Below are positions 57,004-64,000 of a DNA stretch of 64,000 nucleotides, in pieces; positions within the stretch are counted from its first letter, which is position 1, and each line of letters begins with the position of its first letter. The stretch comes from Cognatiluteimonas profundi (GTDB lineage: Bacteria > Pseudomonadota > Gammaproteobacteria > Xanthomonadales > Xanthomonadaceae). Location of the stretch: assembly GCF_009792795.1 (NCBI RefSeq), contig NZ_VKHQ01000003.1:859601-923600 (forward strand). Reading direction: 5' to 3'. Under the pieces are notes generated by a model. The model searched no databases and was not told where the DNA came from. It worked only from the letters and a program-made list of their open reading frames with translations. The position numbers and the translations under genes were made by a program.

Positions 57004-58224
57004 ATGAGCGCTGTTCACTGGGACGGACTGATCCTCGGCGCCTCACTGGCGACGCTGGACGCGGATGCCGGATACGGAGCGATCGCCGATGCCGCGATCG
57101 GCTGGCGCGATGGCGTGCTGACCTTCGTCGGTCCGCGCGCGGACTTGCCGGGCGATCCGGCGACGCTCGCCGGCGACGTCATCCAGACAAGTGGCTGGAT
57201 CACGCCGGGCCTGGTCGACTGCCACACCCACCTGGTGTTTGCCGGCAATCGTTCGCGCGAGTTCGAGCAACGACTGCAGGGCGCCAGCTACGAGGAGATC
57301 GCACGCGCGGGCGGCGGCATCGTGTCGAGCGTGCGCGCGTTGCGCGAGGCGAGCGAGGACGCGCTGCTCGCGCAGTCGCTGCCGCGCGCACGCGCCCTGC
57401 TCCGCGATGGCGTGACCACGCTGGAGATCAAGTCCGGTTACGGCCTGGACTTCGACAACGAACGCAAGATGCTGCGCGTTGCGCGGCGCATCGGTGATGT
57501 CCTCGGCATCGGCGTCCGCACGACTTACCTGGCCGTGCATGCGCTGCCGCCCGAGTTCGCCGGCAACGCCGACGGATACATCGATGCGGCGATCCAATGG
57601 TTGCCGCGACTGCATGCCGAAGGCCTGGTCGACGCGGTCGACGCTTTCTGCGAGCGGATCGCGTTTTCCCCGGCGCAGACGCGTCGCATGTTCGACACCG
57701 CACGCGCGCTCGGGCTGCCGGTCAAACTGCACGCCGACCAGCTCAGCGACCTCGGCGGAGCGGCGCTCGCTGCGGATTACCGCGCACTGTCGGCCGACCA
57801 TATCGAGCACACGTCCGACGCCGGCGTGCGCGCGATGGCGGCAGCGGGCACGGTCGCCGTGTTGTTGCCGGGTGCGTTCCATGTGTTGCGCGATACGCGG
57901 CTGCCGCCGATCGACGCATTGCGCGAGCACGGCGTGCCGATGGCGGTCGCCACCGACTGCAACCCGGGAACCTCACCGCTGCTGTCGTTGCGGCAGGCGA
58001 TGCAACTGGCGTGCACCCACTTCCGGCTGACACCCGAGGAAGCCCTGCGTGGGGCAACGTTGCATGGCGCGCGTGCGCTCGGACTGCACGATCGCGGAAT
58101 ACTGCGAACCGGCATGCGTGCGGATTTCGTGCAGTGGCGGGTCGGCGACCCGTCGGAGCTGGCGTACTGGCTTGGCGGCGACCTGGTGGAGGCCGTGTTC
58201 GCCGACGGCAGGCGCCTGGCCTGA
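57004..58224 (+). CDS. hutI: Imidazolonepropionase
   Basis: 406 residues from ATG 57004 (CAGGAAC 6 bp upstream). Opens the imidazolone ring to N-formimino-L-glutamate, the step between HutU and HutF. Amidohydrolase fold: [20 protein letters not shown] (HxH), [57 protein letters not shown] and [18 protein letters not shown] with the metal Asp. Length is normal. Unlike most gammaproteobacteria it stands alone, facing away from hutF and hutU. Ends at a strong terminator (58232). Confidence 0.97.
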   Translation: MSAVHWDGLILGASLATLDADAGYGAIADAAIGWRDGVLTFVGPRADLPGDPATLAGDVIQTSGWITPGLVDCHTHLVFAGNRSREFEQRLQGASYEEIARAGGGIVSSVRALREASEDALLAQSLPRARALLRDGVTTLEIKSGYGLDFDNERKMLRVARRIGDVLGIGVRTTYLAVHALPPEFAGNADGYIDAAIQWLPRLHAEGLVDAVDAFCERIAFSPAQTRRMFDTARALGLPVKLHADQLSDLGGAALAADYRALSADHIEHTSDAGVRAMAAAGTVAVLLPGAFHVLRDTRLPPIDALREHGVPMAVATDCNPGTSPLLSLRQAMQLACTHFRLTPEEALRGATLHGARALGLHDRGILRTGMRADFVQWRVGDPSELAYWLGGDLVEAVFADGRRLA

Positions 58225-58231
58225 CCACAAC

Positions 58232-58260
58232 GAAAAAGCCCCGCCGGGGCGGGGCTTTTC
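58232..58260. terminator. Bidirectional Rho-independent terminator
   Basis: AAAAGCCCCGCC and GGCGGGGCTTTT pair with a 2-base loop. A-rich upstream and T-rich downstream tracts let it work on both strands, for hutI and for the converging bTHX-like gene. Confidence 0.92.
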
Positions 58261-58288
58261 GATTCGCCGCAAACGCGGCGCGGCGGGC

Positions 58289-58477
58289 TTACTTGCCGGC
58301 CGTCTTCTTGGCGACGACCTTCTTGGCCGGCGCCTTGGCGACCGACTTGGTGGCGGTCTTCTTCACTGCCGGGGCGGCGAAGGCACCGGTCGCCTTGGGC
58401 GCCGTGTGGGAACGCGCATTGCCATAGCTGGAGGTGGCGCGCTTGCCCTTTGCCGTCTTGCTGTCGCCCTTGCCCAT
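58289..58477 (-). CDS. bTHX-like small ribosomal protein with histone-H1-like tail
   Basis: 62 residues from ATG 58477. The first ~25 residues (MGKGDSKTAKGKRATSSYG) match the 30S protein THX (S31-like), whose consensus begins MGKGD-K-KT-KGK. The rest (about 26-62) is Ala/Lys-rich in the style of H1-like proteins: KKTATKSVAKAPAKK and VVAKKTAGK. Canonical bTHX ends at about 25 residues. The tail could bind rRNA or DNA. The gene is alone and converges with hutI. Confidence 0.85.
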   Translation of the reverse strand: MGKGDSKTAKGKRATSSYGNARSHTAPKATGAFAAPAVKKTATKSVAKAPAKKVVAKKTAGK

Positions 58478-58588
58478 CGATGTGACTCCTGAAATTTTGT
58501 GTAGCACGCGGGTGTTCGCGTGCGCGAGGCTGCAGATTCTACCCGATCTTCCTGCCGGTCCCTTGTCGAAGGCCGCCGCCGGCACGGC

Positions 58589-59017
58589 TCAGTGGGCGCA
58601 GGAGGCGTTGTGCACGTGGCCGTGGTTGAGCCGCAGGTTGGCAAGGTGGGCCATGCCGACCAGGGTGCCACCCAGCGTCATCGTGATCGCATGCGGGAGG
58701 AGGGCATGGTGCAGCGGGGCGTACAGCACGCCGATCCACAAGGCCGCGAGCCCGGGGATCAGGATCCCGAGGGCCCGGACCACGCGGTGCCGCCGATAGC
58801 CCCAGGCCAGGGTGAATACCCCCAGCAGCGTCGCGAAGATGACGAACCCGCGTTCGAAGCCCTCGCCCAGCCACGCCGCGATGCCCAACGAGGGCAGCAG
58901 CGCGATCAGCATCGGCAACAGCGCGCAATGGATGGCGCAGACCAGCGATCCGGTTGCGCCGAGGCGATCGAGCACGGGGTGGGGGCGCCGCGCTCGCATG
59001 GGGGATCCATCACTCAT
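58589..59017 (-). CDS. MerC-domain membrane protein
   Basis: 142 residues, four transmembrane helices, with the MerC metal motif CAIHC (27-31) in helix 1 and a His/Cys-rich tail (LNHGHVHNASCAH). MerC proteins carry Hg2+ or other thiophilic metals; no mer operon is present here. A perfect Zur-like dyad lies 3 bp upstream of the ATG (59020), so zinc-responsive control and a zinc-related role are likely. It is last in the zinc-related set on this strand. Confidence 0.9.
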   Translation of the reverse strand: MSDGSPMRARRPHPVLDRLGATGSLVCAIHCALLPMLIALLPSLGIAAWLGEGFERGFVIFATLLGVFTLAWGYRRHRVVRALGILIPGLAALWIGVLYAPLHHALLPHAITMTLGGTLVGMAHLANLRLNHGHVHNASCAH

Positions 59018-59019
59018 AC

Positions 59020-59032
59020 GTTACATTGTAAC
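59020..59032. promoter_or_regulatory. Zur-like operator before the merC-type gene
   Basis: GTTAC-ATT-GTAAC, a perfect 5-bp dyad with 3-bp centre, in an AT-rich patch of GC-rich DNA. It matches in layout the dyad at 62251 and the core of gammaproteobacterial Zur sites (GTTAT-N3-ATAAC). It overlaps the leader of the MerC gene. Assignment to Zur is inference supported by the adjacent zur gene. Confidence 0.75.
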
Positions 59033-59060
59033 AATTGCCATCGACGCCAGCGTGAAGGCC

Positions 59061-59873
59061 TCAGGCGGCCGCGTCGAAGACCACTTCCGGCGTCGCGTGC
59101 GCCGGATGCGAACGTCGAACCGCCGGCACCAGTTGCGCCAGCAGGGCGCAGCCAGCCAGCGTCCACACGATCAGCGCGCCGCTGGGCAGGTCGAGCACCG
59201 CGGACAGCGCCAGGCCCGTGACGTAGCCCATCGCGCCGATGACATAGGCGGCCGTCAGTCGACCCCGCCCACGCATCCCGGCCGTCGCCAGTGCCGGCAC
59301 GATCAGGCTGGCGAAGACCAGGTAGACGCCGACCAGCTGCACCGACGCGGTGATCGCGAGAGCGAACAGGCCATAGAACGCCAGTCCGGCCAGGCGACCG
59401 CGCCGCAGCCACATGAAGCCAAGCAGCACCACCGACAGCACCGCCGCCGGGATCAGCTGCGCGTAGCTGACCCAGAGGATCTGCCCCACCAGCAGGTCCT
59501 TCAGGTGCTCGCCACCCTGTGGGTTGTTTGCCAGCAACAACAGTCCACCGGTCGCCGCGAGGACGAACAGCGTGCCGATCAGCGGTTCCTGGTATTCCGG
59601 CCAGCGACGGTCGGTCCAGGACAGCAGTCCGGCACCGGCCAGTGCGGCAACCGCGGCCGAGACCTGCACGCCGAAACCGTGCTCGTCGATGCCCATCGCC
59701 TGCGCGAGGATCACGCCGAGCCCGGCGATCTGCGCGATGGCGAGGTCGATGAAGATGATCCCGCGCGACAGCACCTGCTTGCCCAGCGGTACATGCGTCG
59801 ACAGCACGATCAGCCCGGCCACGCAGGCCGGGCCGAGGATGCTCATGTCCAGGCCTTCCCAGTTCAACGTCAC
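59061..59873 (-). CDS. ABC-3 family metal transporter permease
   Basis: 270 residues and about eight helices, of the ZnuB/MntB class: PLGKQVLSRGIIFIDLAIAQ, AQAMGIDEHGFGVQ, NPQGGEHLKDLLVGQILW, and VQLVGVYLVFASLIVPALA. It starts within the stop codon of the binding-protein gene (4-bp overlap). No ATP-binding subunit is found in the locus. The Zur dyad upstream of the operon implies zinc as the cargo. Confidence 0.93.
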   Translation of the reverse strand: MTLNWEGLDMSILGPACVAGLIVLSTHVPLGKQVLSRGIIFIDLAIAQIAGLGVILAQAMGIDEHGFGVQVSAAVAALAGAGLLSWTDRRWPEYQEPLIGTLFVLAATGGLLLLANNPQGGEHLKDLLVGQILWVSYAQLIPAAVLSVVLLGFMWLRRGRLAGLAFYGLFALAITASVQLVGVYLVFASLIVPALATAGMRGRGRLTAAYVIGAMGYVTGLALSAVLDLPSGALIVWTLAGCALLAQLVPAVRRSHPAHATPEVVFDAAA

Positions 59874-60790
59874 TTGGCCGCTCCTGACCGGGACGCTCCC
59901 AGCAGCTTGCTGATCGTCGAATCGAACAGGCCGAACAGATCCTTCGACTGCGCGTCACCGCCGACGGTGAACGGCAGCGTCAGCGCGGGCACGCCGGTGC
60001 GATCGGACAACCAGTCGGCAGGTTTGGGATCCTGGTAGGCCGCGCGAACGATCGCCAGCGTGTTGCTCGACTTGGTGATCGCGATCAGGCTCGACAGGTG
60101 CGCGCTGGTCGGTGGCACGCTCGGCTTGGGCTCCAGTGCGCCGATCTGCTGCATGCCGAGCCAGTCCCACAGGTACGGCCAGGCGATGTGGTGCACGACG
60201 ACCTTACGACCACGCAGCGGAGCGGCCTCGGCCTTCCATCGCGTCATCGCGGCGAGCCAGCGCTTGCTGAAGGTGTCCAGGCGCTGTTGATACACCGCCG
60301 CATTCGACGGATCGAGCTGCGCAAGCCGCGCATCGAGCGTGCGCGCGACGACGAGGATGCGGCGCGGGTCCATCTGGGTGTGCGGGTTGCCGTCCGGATG
60401 CACGTCACCCGCGGCGCGGTCGACGGCGGTGGGTTTTTCCAGCAGCTTGACCTGCGAATCGGCCATGAAATAACCGGGCGTACCCGGCGCGACGCTGGCG
60501 TTGCCCGACTGGCGGATCAGCATGGGCAGCCAGCCGATCTCCAGCTCCGCGCCCGTGCAGACGACGAGGTTGGCCGCGCGCACCTTCGCGATGAGGCTGG
60601 GTTTTGCCTCGATCACGTGCACGTCCTGCAGTGCGGTCGTGGCGACGTCGAGATCGACCTTGTCGCCGGCGAGTTCCTGCACCAGCGAACCCCACTCGGG
60701 CTCGCAGGCGAAGACTTTCAACTTTGCCTGCGCCGGCGCGGCGAACATGCCGGCGGCGAGGAGGACTGCGGAAATGGCAAACGCTTTCAT
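59870..60790 (-). CDS. Zinc/metal ABC transporter substrate-binding protein (A-I cluster)
   Basis: 306 residues; signal peptide ends APAQA. Metal-ligand His are in TALQDVHVIEAKPS, GDVHPDGNPHTQMDPRR, and VVVHHIAWPYLWDWLGM; GGDAQSKDLFGLFD carries the last acidic ligand. No His-rich loop of E. coli ZnuA type is present. Follows the outer-membrane gene by 10 bp and overlaps the permease, so they are one operon. Confidence 0.92.
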   Translation of the reverse strand: MKAFAISAVLLAAGMFAAPAQAKLKVFACEPEWGSLVQELAGDKVDLDVATTALQDVHVIEAKPSLIAKVRAANLVVCTGAELEIGWLPMLIRQSGNASVAPGTPGYFMADSQVKLLEKPTAVDRAAGDVHPDGNPHTQMDPRRILVVARTLDARLAQLDPSNAAVYQQRLDTFSKRWLAAMTRWKAEAAPLRGRKVVVHHIAWPYLWDWLGMQQIGALEPKPSVPPTSAHLSSLIAITKSSNTLAIVRAAYQDPKPADWLSDRTGVPALTLPFTVGGDAQSKDLFGLFDSTISKLLGASRSGAAK

Positions 60791-60800
60791 CGGTCGATCC

Positions 60801-62219
60801 TCAGAATTTGTGCGCGCCGTGCGCGCCAAGGGCGGTCTGGTACTGCACGGTGACGGCGTTGTCGCTGTCGTCGGGATTGGGCTTGTCGTGGCTGAGCTGC
60901 AGGCGCACCAGGCTGAACTCGCTGTTGCGCCAGGTGAGTTCGGCGCTATGGCGATAGGGGTCGAAGCTGTTGCCCGCGATCGCGAACGGATTGCCGGCGT
61001 CCGACCACAGTCGGTCGTAGCGATAGCCGATGTCCCATGTGCGGTTGAGGCGATACACGCCTTCGACATAGGCACCGTGGCGCTGCCCGTTCCATGGCGT
61101 GAGGAGCGTGGGATCGACCGGGTCGGCGAACACGCCATCGCGGTTGTCGAGGAAGTATTCCCCGCGAATCGTGATGCCGCCGTCCTTGAAGTTGCCCTGC
61201 GGCGCCCATTTCCACGTGCCATCGGCGATGTACAGCGTCGTGTCGCCGCTGAAGCCATCCTCGGCGCCTGCCGCCCTGGTCTTGAGCATCGACACGCCGG
61301 CGAGCCAGGCGTTCTCGCTGCCGACATCGCCGCCGGTGTGCGCGAAGATCGTGCGCGTGCCGAGGCCGCCGTTCTGCGCGCCGCCGCTGGGATAGTTGCT
61401 GCCGCGGAATGCTTCGGCGCCAAGCTCCAGGAACATCGCCGTCGGCGCGAGCCACTTCACCTGCACGCCATCGTCGCCGTACTGGTTGCCGAGGAATGCC
61501 TGGTAGGGCAAGGGCCGGTCGAAGAAGCTGTCGGTATGCGCGTGGTGGCTGTTGAGATAGCCGATGTCGGAGTAGAACCGTCCGGCGCGCACGCTGAAAT
61601 TCGCCGGCAGCGACGTGGTGTCGATGAAGGCTTCCTCGACACCGATGTGGTCCTGCCCGCCCTCGCTGGACGCGGTCAACGTCAACTGGCCGTACAGCTT
61701 GTCGTCGATGTTGCTGGCGAACGACAGCTCGCTTTCGCCCAGCGAGAATCCGTTCGGCGATGGCGCGCCCTCGCCCACCAGCGGGAAGCCCGAACGCGCG
61801 TAGCGGGCCGAATCCAGCGAGTGGTGCGAGTAGCTGCCGTTGAGGATGATGCTGATTGCCGGGTTGAAGGCATTCGCATTGCTGCCGGCACTGCTGTCGC
61901 CGGCCGACGCTGCCGCCGGTGCGGAGACGTCGCTGGCGGCTGCATCGGTGGGACTCGCGGCCAGCGCATCGATCTCGGATTCGGCGGTGGCGTCCGGCTG
62001 CTGCGCGACCGGCGCGACGGCGGCCTGGCTGGCGTCGGTCGTTGGCTGCGCCGACTTGATCGCCTGCAGTTCGGACTCCAGCGCCTCGACCTTGGCCTCG
62101 AGCGCCGCGATGCGCTGGGCTTCGGTCTGTTTGGCCGGCACGGCAGCCATGGCGGCAACAGGTATGGCGGACAGCAGGCACAGCGAGAGGGCGGTCGAGC
62201 CCAGCAAGGTCTTTCTCAT
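60801..62219 (-). CDS. Zur-regulated outer-membrane porin-like protein
   Basis: 472 residues from ATG 62219; signal peptide ends VAAMAA. A coiled-coil segment (RIAALEAKVEALESELQAI, about 34-55) and a low-complexity Ala/Ser part precede a C-terminal beta-barrel (about 130-472), with alternating strands and the end YQTALGAHGAHKF; final Phe is typical for BamA recognition. It resembles phosphate-selective porin or trimeric porin-like zinc-regulated proteins. The Zur-like box 32 bp upstream and the metal ABC genes downstream imply zinc passage over the outer membrane. Confidence 0.83.
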   Translation of the reverse strand: MRKTLLGSTALSLCLLSAIPVAAMAAVPAKQTEAQRIAALEAKVEALESELQAIKSAQPTTDASQAAVAPVAQQPDATAESEIDALAASPTDAAASDVSAPAAASAGDSSAGSNANAFNPAISIILNGSYSHHSLDSARYARSGFPLVGEGAPSPNGFSLGESELSFASNIDDKLYGQLTLTASSEGGQDHIGVEEAFIDTTSLPANFSVRAGRFYSDIGYLNSHHAHTDSFFDRPLPYQAFLGNQYGDDGVQVKWLAPTAMFLELGAEAFRGSNYPSGGAQNGGLGTRTIFAHTGGDVGSENAWLAGVSMLKTRAAGAEDGFSGDTTLYIADGTWKWAPQGNFKDGGITIRGEYFLDNRDGVFADPVDPTLLTPWNGQRHGAYVEGVYRLNRTWDIGYRYDRLWSDAGNPFAIAGNSFDPYRHSAELTWRNSEFSLVRLQLSHDKPNPDDSDNAVTVQYQTALGAHGAHKF

Positions 62220-62250
62220 GGACGCGCGATACCGATGTCGGGGCAAGGAA

Positions 62251-62263
62251 GTTATAACATAAC
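62251..62263. promoter_or_regulatory. Zur-like operator before the outer-membrane protein operon
   Basis: GTTAT-AAC-ATAAC, a perfect dyad with the same 5-3-5 design as at 59020. It lies 32 bp upstream of the outer-membrane protein start and within the 102-bp zur/porin gap. It matches the core of known gammaproteobacterial Zur sites (GTTAT...ATAAC). Confidence 0.82.
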
Positions 62264-62321
62264 ATCCAAGCCACACCAGTCGTCCACTGGAATCTTCAGC
62301 GGGTGGGATCGGCCTGCCGGA

Positions 62322-62813
62322 TCAGCCGTTGCAGCGGGCGCAGAGCCCGTGGACTTCGAGGGTCTGCGCCTGCGGCACGAAGCCCAGGGCGCGTGCGCGC
62401 TCATCCAGCGCCGCGACGACCTTTTCGTCCTCCAGCTCGACCGCCGAATGGCAGCGATCGCAGATCAGGAACGGCACCGAGTGCTGGGCGGTGCTGGGGT
62501 GGTGGCAGGCGACGAAGGCGTTGACCGATTCCAGCTTGTGGATGAAGCCGTTGGCCAGCAGGAAGTCCAGCGCGCGATACACCGTTGGCGGCGCGACCGC
62601 GCCGGCGCCCTCGCCTTCGCGCATCTGGTCGAGCAGGTCGTAGGCCTTCAATGGCTTGCCGCCATCGGCGATCAGCCCCAGCACCCGCGCGCGGATCGGC
62701 GTCAGGCGCAGGCCACGCTGCTGGCAGGCAACCTCGACCGCCGCCACGAAACCGGCGGAGTCGTGGACGTGGTGCTTGGGATCGGTGCAGGCGTGGCGGG
62801 ACATGACAGCCAT
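62322..62813 (-). CDS. zur: Fur-family zinc uptake regulator
   Basis: 163 residues from ATG 62813. The N-terminal winged helix has RLTPIRARVLGLIADGG and PPTVYRALDFLLANGFIHKLES. The C-terminal dimer domain has HHPSTAQHSVPFLICDRCH and the second Cys pair GLCARCNG (structural Zn site). The Cys-x2-Cys pair layout and two adjacent zinc-type boxes argue for Zur over Fur. It lies 23 bp downstream of gltX and upstream of the porin operon. Confidence 0.9.
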   Translation of the reverse strand: MAVMSRHACTDPKHHVHDSAGFVAAVEVACQQRGLRLTPIRARVLGLIADGGKPLKAYDLLDQMREGEGAGAVAPPTVYRALDFLLANGFIHKLESVNAFVACHHPSTAQHSVPFLICDRCHSAVELEDEKVVAALDERARALGFVPQAQTLEVHGLCARCNG

Positions 62814-62836
62814 GATGGTGCCGCCTGCGTGACGAC

Positions 62837-64000
62837 TCAAGCTGGCACGCGCTGCAGGGCCGCATCGATGCGCGCGAGCGCCTGCGATTGGCCAGCCAGG
62901 TACACCGTATGCGCGATGTCGGGGCTGACCTGCGTGCCGGTGATCGCGACGCGCAGCGGCTGGGCGACCTTGCCCATGCCCAGGCCCAGGGCTTCCGCGG
63001 TGTCGTGCAGGACGACGCCGATCGTCTCGACATTCCACGACGCCAGTGCAGCCAGGCGTTCGCGCACCGCCAGCAGCGGCGCACGCGCCGCGGCGCCGAG
63101 ATGCTTGGCCACGGCCGCGTCGTCGTAATGCTCCAGCGGCAGGTACCAGACCGCGGCGCGTTCGGCCATGTCGCGCAGCGTCTGCACGCGATCGCGCAAG
63201 GCGAGCACGACGTCGACCGGATCCGGCCCGTTCGCGATGTCGAGCCCGATCTCGCGCAGGTGCCACTGCAGGTGCACGGCAACGGCGGCCGGCTCATCGG
63301 TCTTGAGGTATTGCTGGTTGAGCCAGCCGAGTTTCGCCGGATCCAGGCGCGCGGCCTTGGCGTGCACGTCCTTGAGGTCGAACAGCGCGGTCATCTCCGC
63401 GATGGAGAAGATCTCTTGGTCGCCGTGCGACCAGCCCAGGCGCGCCAGGTAGTTGAGCAGCGCATGCGGCAGGTAGCCGGCGTCGCGATACTGCATGACG
63501 TCGGCGGCGCCGGTGCGCTTGGACAGTTTCGCGCCTTCCTGGTCCAGGATCATCGGCAGGTGCGCGAACGCCGGCACGTCCGCACCCAGCGCCTGGTAGA
63601 TGTTGATCTGCCGCGGCGTGTTGTTGACGTGGTCGTCGCCACGCACGACATCGGTGATGCGCATGTCCAGGTCGTCGACGACGACCGCGAAGTTGTATGT
63701 CGGATAGCCGTCCGAGCGCAGGATCACCAGGTCGTCGAGCTCGCTGTTGGCGATCTCGATCCAGCCCTTGACCTTGTCGTTCCAGGCGACGCTGCCGTCG
63801 AGCGGATTGCGAAAGCGGATGACGCGGTCCGGATCGTCGCGGAAACCGGCGGCCTGGTCGCGATAGGCGCCGTTGTAGCGCGGCTTCTCGTTCTTCGCCA
63901 TTGCCGCCTCGCGCATCGCCTCCAGCTCGGCGCGGGTCTCGTAGGCGTAATACGCGGTGCCTGCGGCCACCATCTGCCCGGCGACTTCGCGGTATCGGTC
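62837..64000 (-). CDS. gltX: Glutamyl-tRNA synthetase (5' end cut by window)
   Basis: C-terminal ~387 residues visible, ending at 62837; the N-terminal HIGH motif is beyond the right edge. Class I synthetase features: [41 protein letters not shown], and [14 protein letters not shown] with the KLSKR loop. The anticodon-binding helical domain follows (about the last 170 residues, with [15 protein letters not shown]). It charges tRNA-Glu. zur is downstream on the same strand, likely partly co-transcribed. Confidence 0.97.
   Translation of the reverse strand, partial: DRYREVAGQMVAAGTAYYAYETRAELEAMREAAMAKNEKPRYNGAYRDQAAGFRDDPDRVIRFRNPLDGSVAWNDKVKGWIEIANSELDDLVILRSDGYPTYNFAVVVDDLDMRITDVVRGDDHVNNTPRQINIYQALGADVPAFAHLPMILDQEGAKLSKRTGAADVMQYRDAGYLPHALLNYLARLGWSHGDQEIFSIAEMTALFDLKDVHAKAARLDPAKLGWLNQQYLKTDEPAAVAVHLQWHLREIGLDIANGPDPVDVVLALRDRVQTLRDMAERAAVWYLPLEHYDDAAVAKHLGAAARAPLLAVRERLAALASWNVETIGVVLHDTAEALGLGMGKVAQPLRVAITGTQVSPDIAHTVYLAGQSQALARIDAALQRVPA

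Overview
The window is GC-rich chromosomal DNA from a gammaproteobacterium, most likely Lysobacteraceae/Xanthomonadaceae (Lysobacter- or Luteimonas-like). The basis is high GC at third codon positions, an L1-like subclass B3 metallo-beta-lactamase, a GspA/GspB pair, a bTHX-type small ribosomal protein, and REP-type palindromes in many intergenic gaps. No rRNA, tRNA, phage, IS element or CRISPR was seen. Two genes run off the ends: cytochrome b on the left and glutamyl-tRNA synthetase on the right.

Region 1 (1-15.8 kb). Cytochrome bc1 genes (petA, petB) are followed by an exported lytic transglycosylase. Then comes the miaB - ybeZ - ybeY - corC cluster, which in E. coli is contiguous. Here it is split by an oppositely oriented tetR-hlyD-ATPase-permease exporter operon whose promoter carries a perfect AT-rich palindrome. 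The gene after corC, at the place lnt holds in E. coli, encodes an Lnb/DUF4105-domain membrane protein. CorA and a divergent NRAMP-like transporter follow, then a small DRR-rich protein and a secreted SdrD_B-like protein.

Region 2 (15.8-28.8 kb). This holds a DMT exporter, gspA-gspB, DoxX, an exported msrB-msrA pair, a small S4-domain protein, a 2OG-Fe(II) oxygenase, a four-repeat membrane protein, a penicillin-acylase-family hydrolase, and several small or hypothetical proteins.

Region 3 (28.8-43.5 kb). This holds a TolB/TPR regulator-like membrane protein, a GIY-YIG protein, a hybrid histidine kinase, small enzymes of GFA and DUF1428 type, an amidohydrolase divergent from the L1-like beta-lactamase, a diguanylate cyclase, a second ABC-2 exporter, and a secreted repeat protein.

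Region 4 (43.5-58.3 kb). M13 and M24 peptidases lie among dense short repeats. Histidine-utilisation genes hutU, hutF and hutI are scattered with unrelated genes between them; hutH and hutG are not present. The region also contains an exported methyltransferase, ogt, and a run of exported or lipoprotein hypotheticals.

Region 5 (58.3-64 kb). This is a probable zinc-homeostasis locus on the minus strand: gltX - zur, then an outer-membrane protein, an A-I family metal-binding protein, an ABC-3 permease, and a MerC protein. Two perfect GTTAY-N3-RTAAC dyads, likely Zur boxes, precede the outer-membrane protein and MerC. No ABC ATPase is encoded in the locus.
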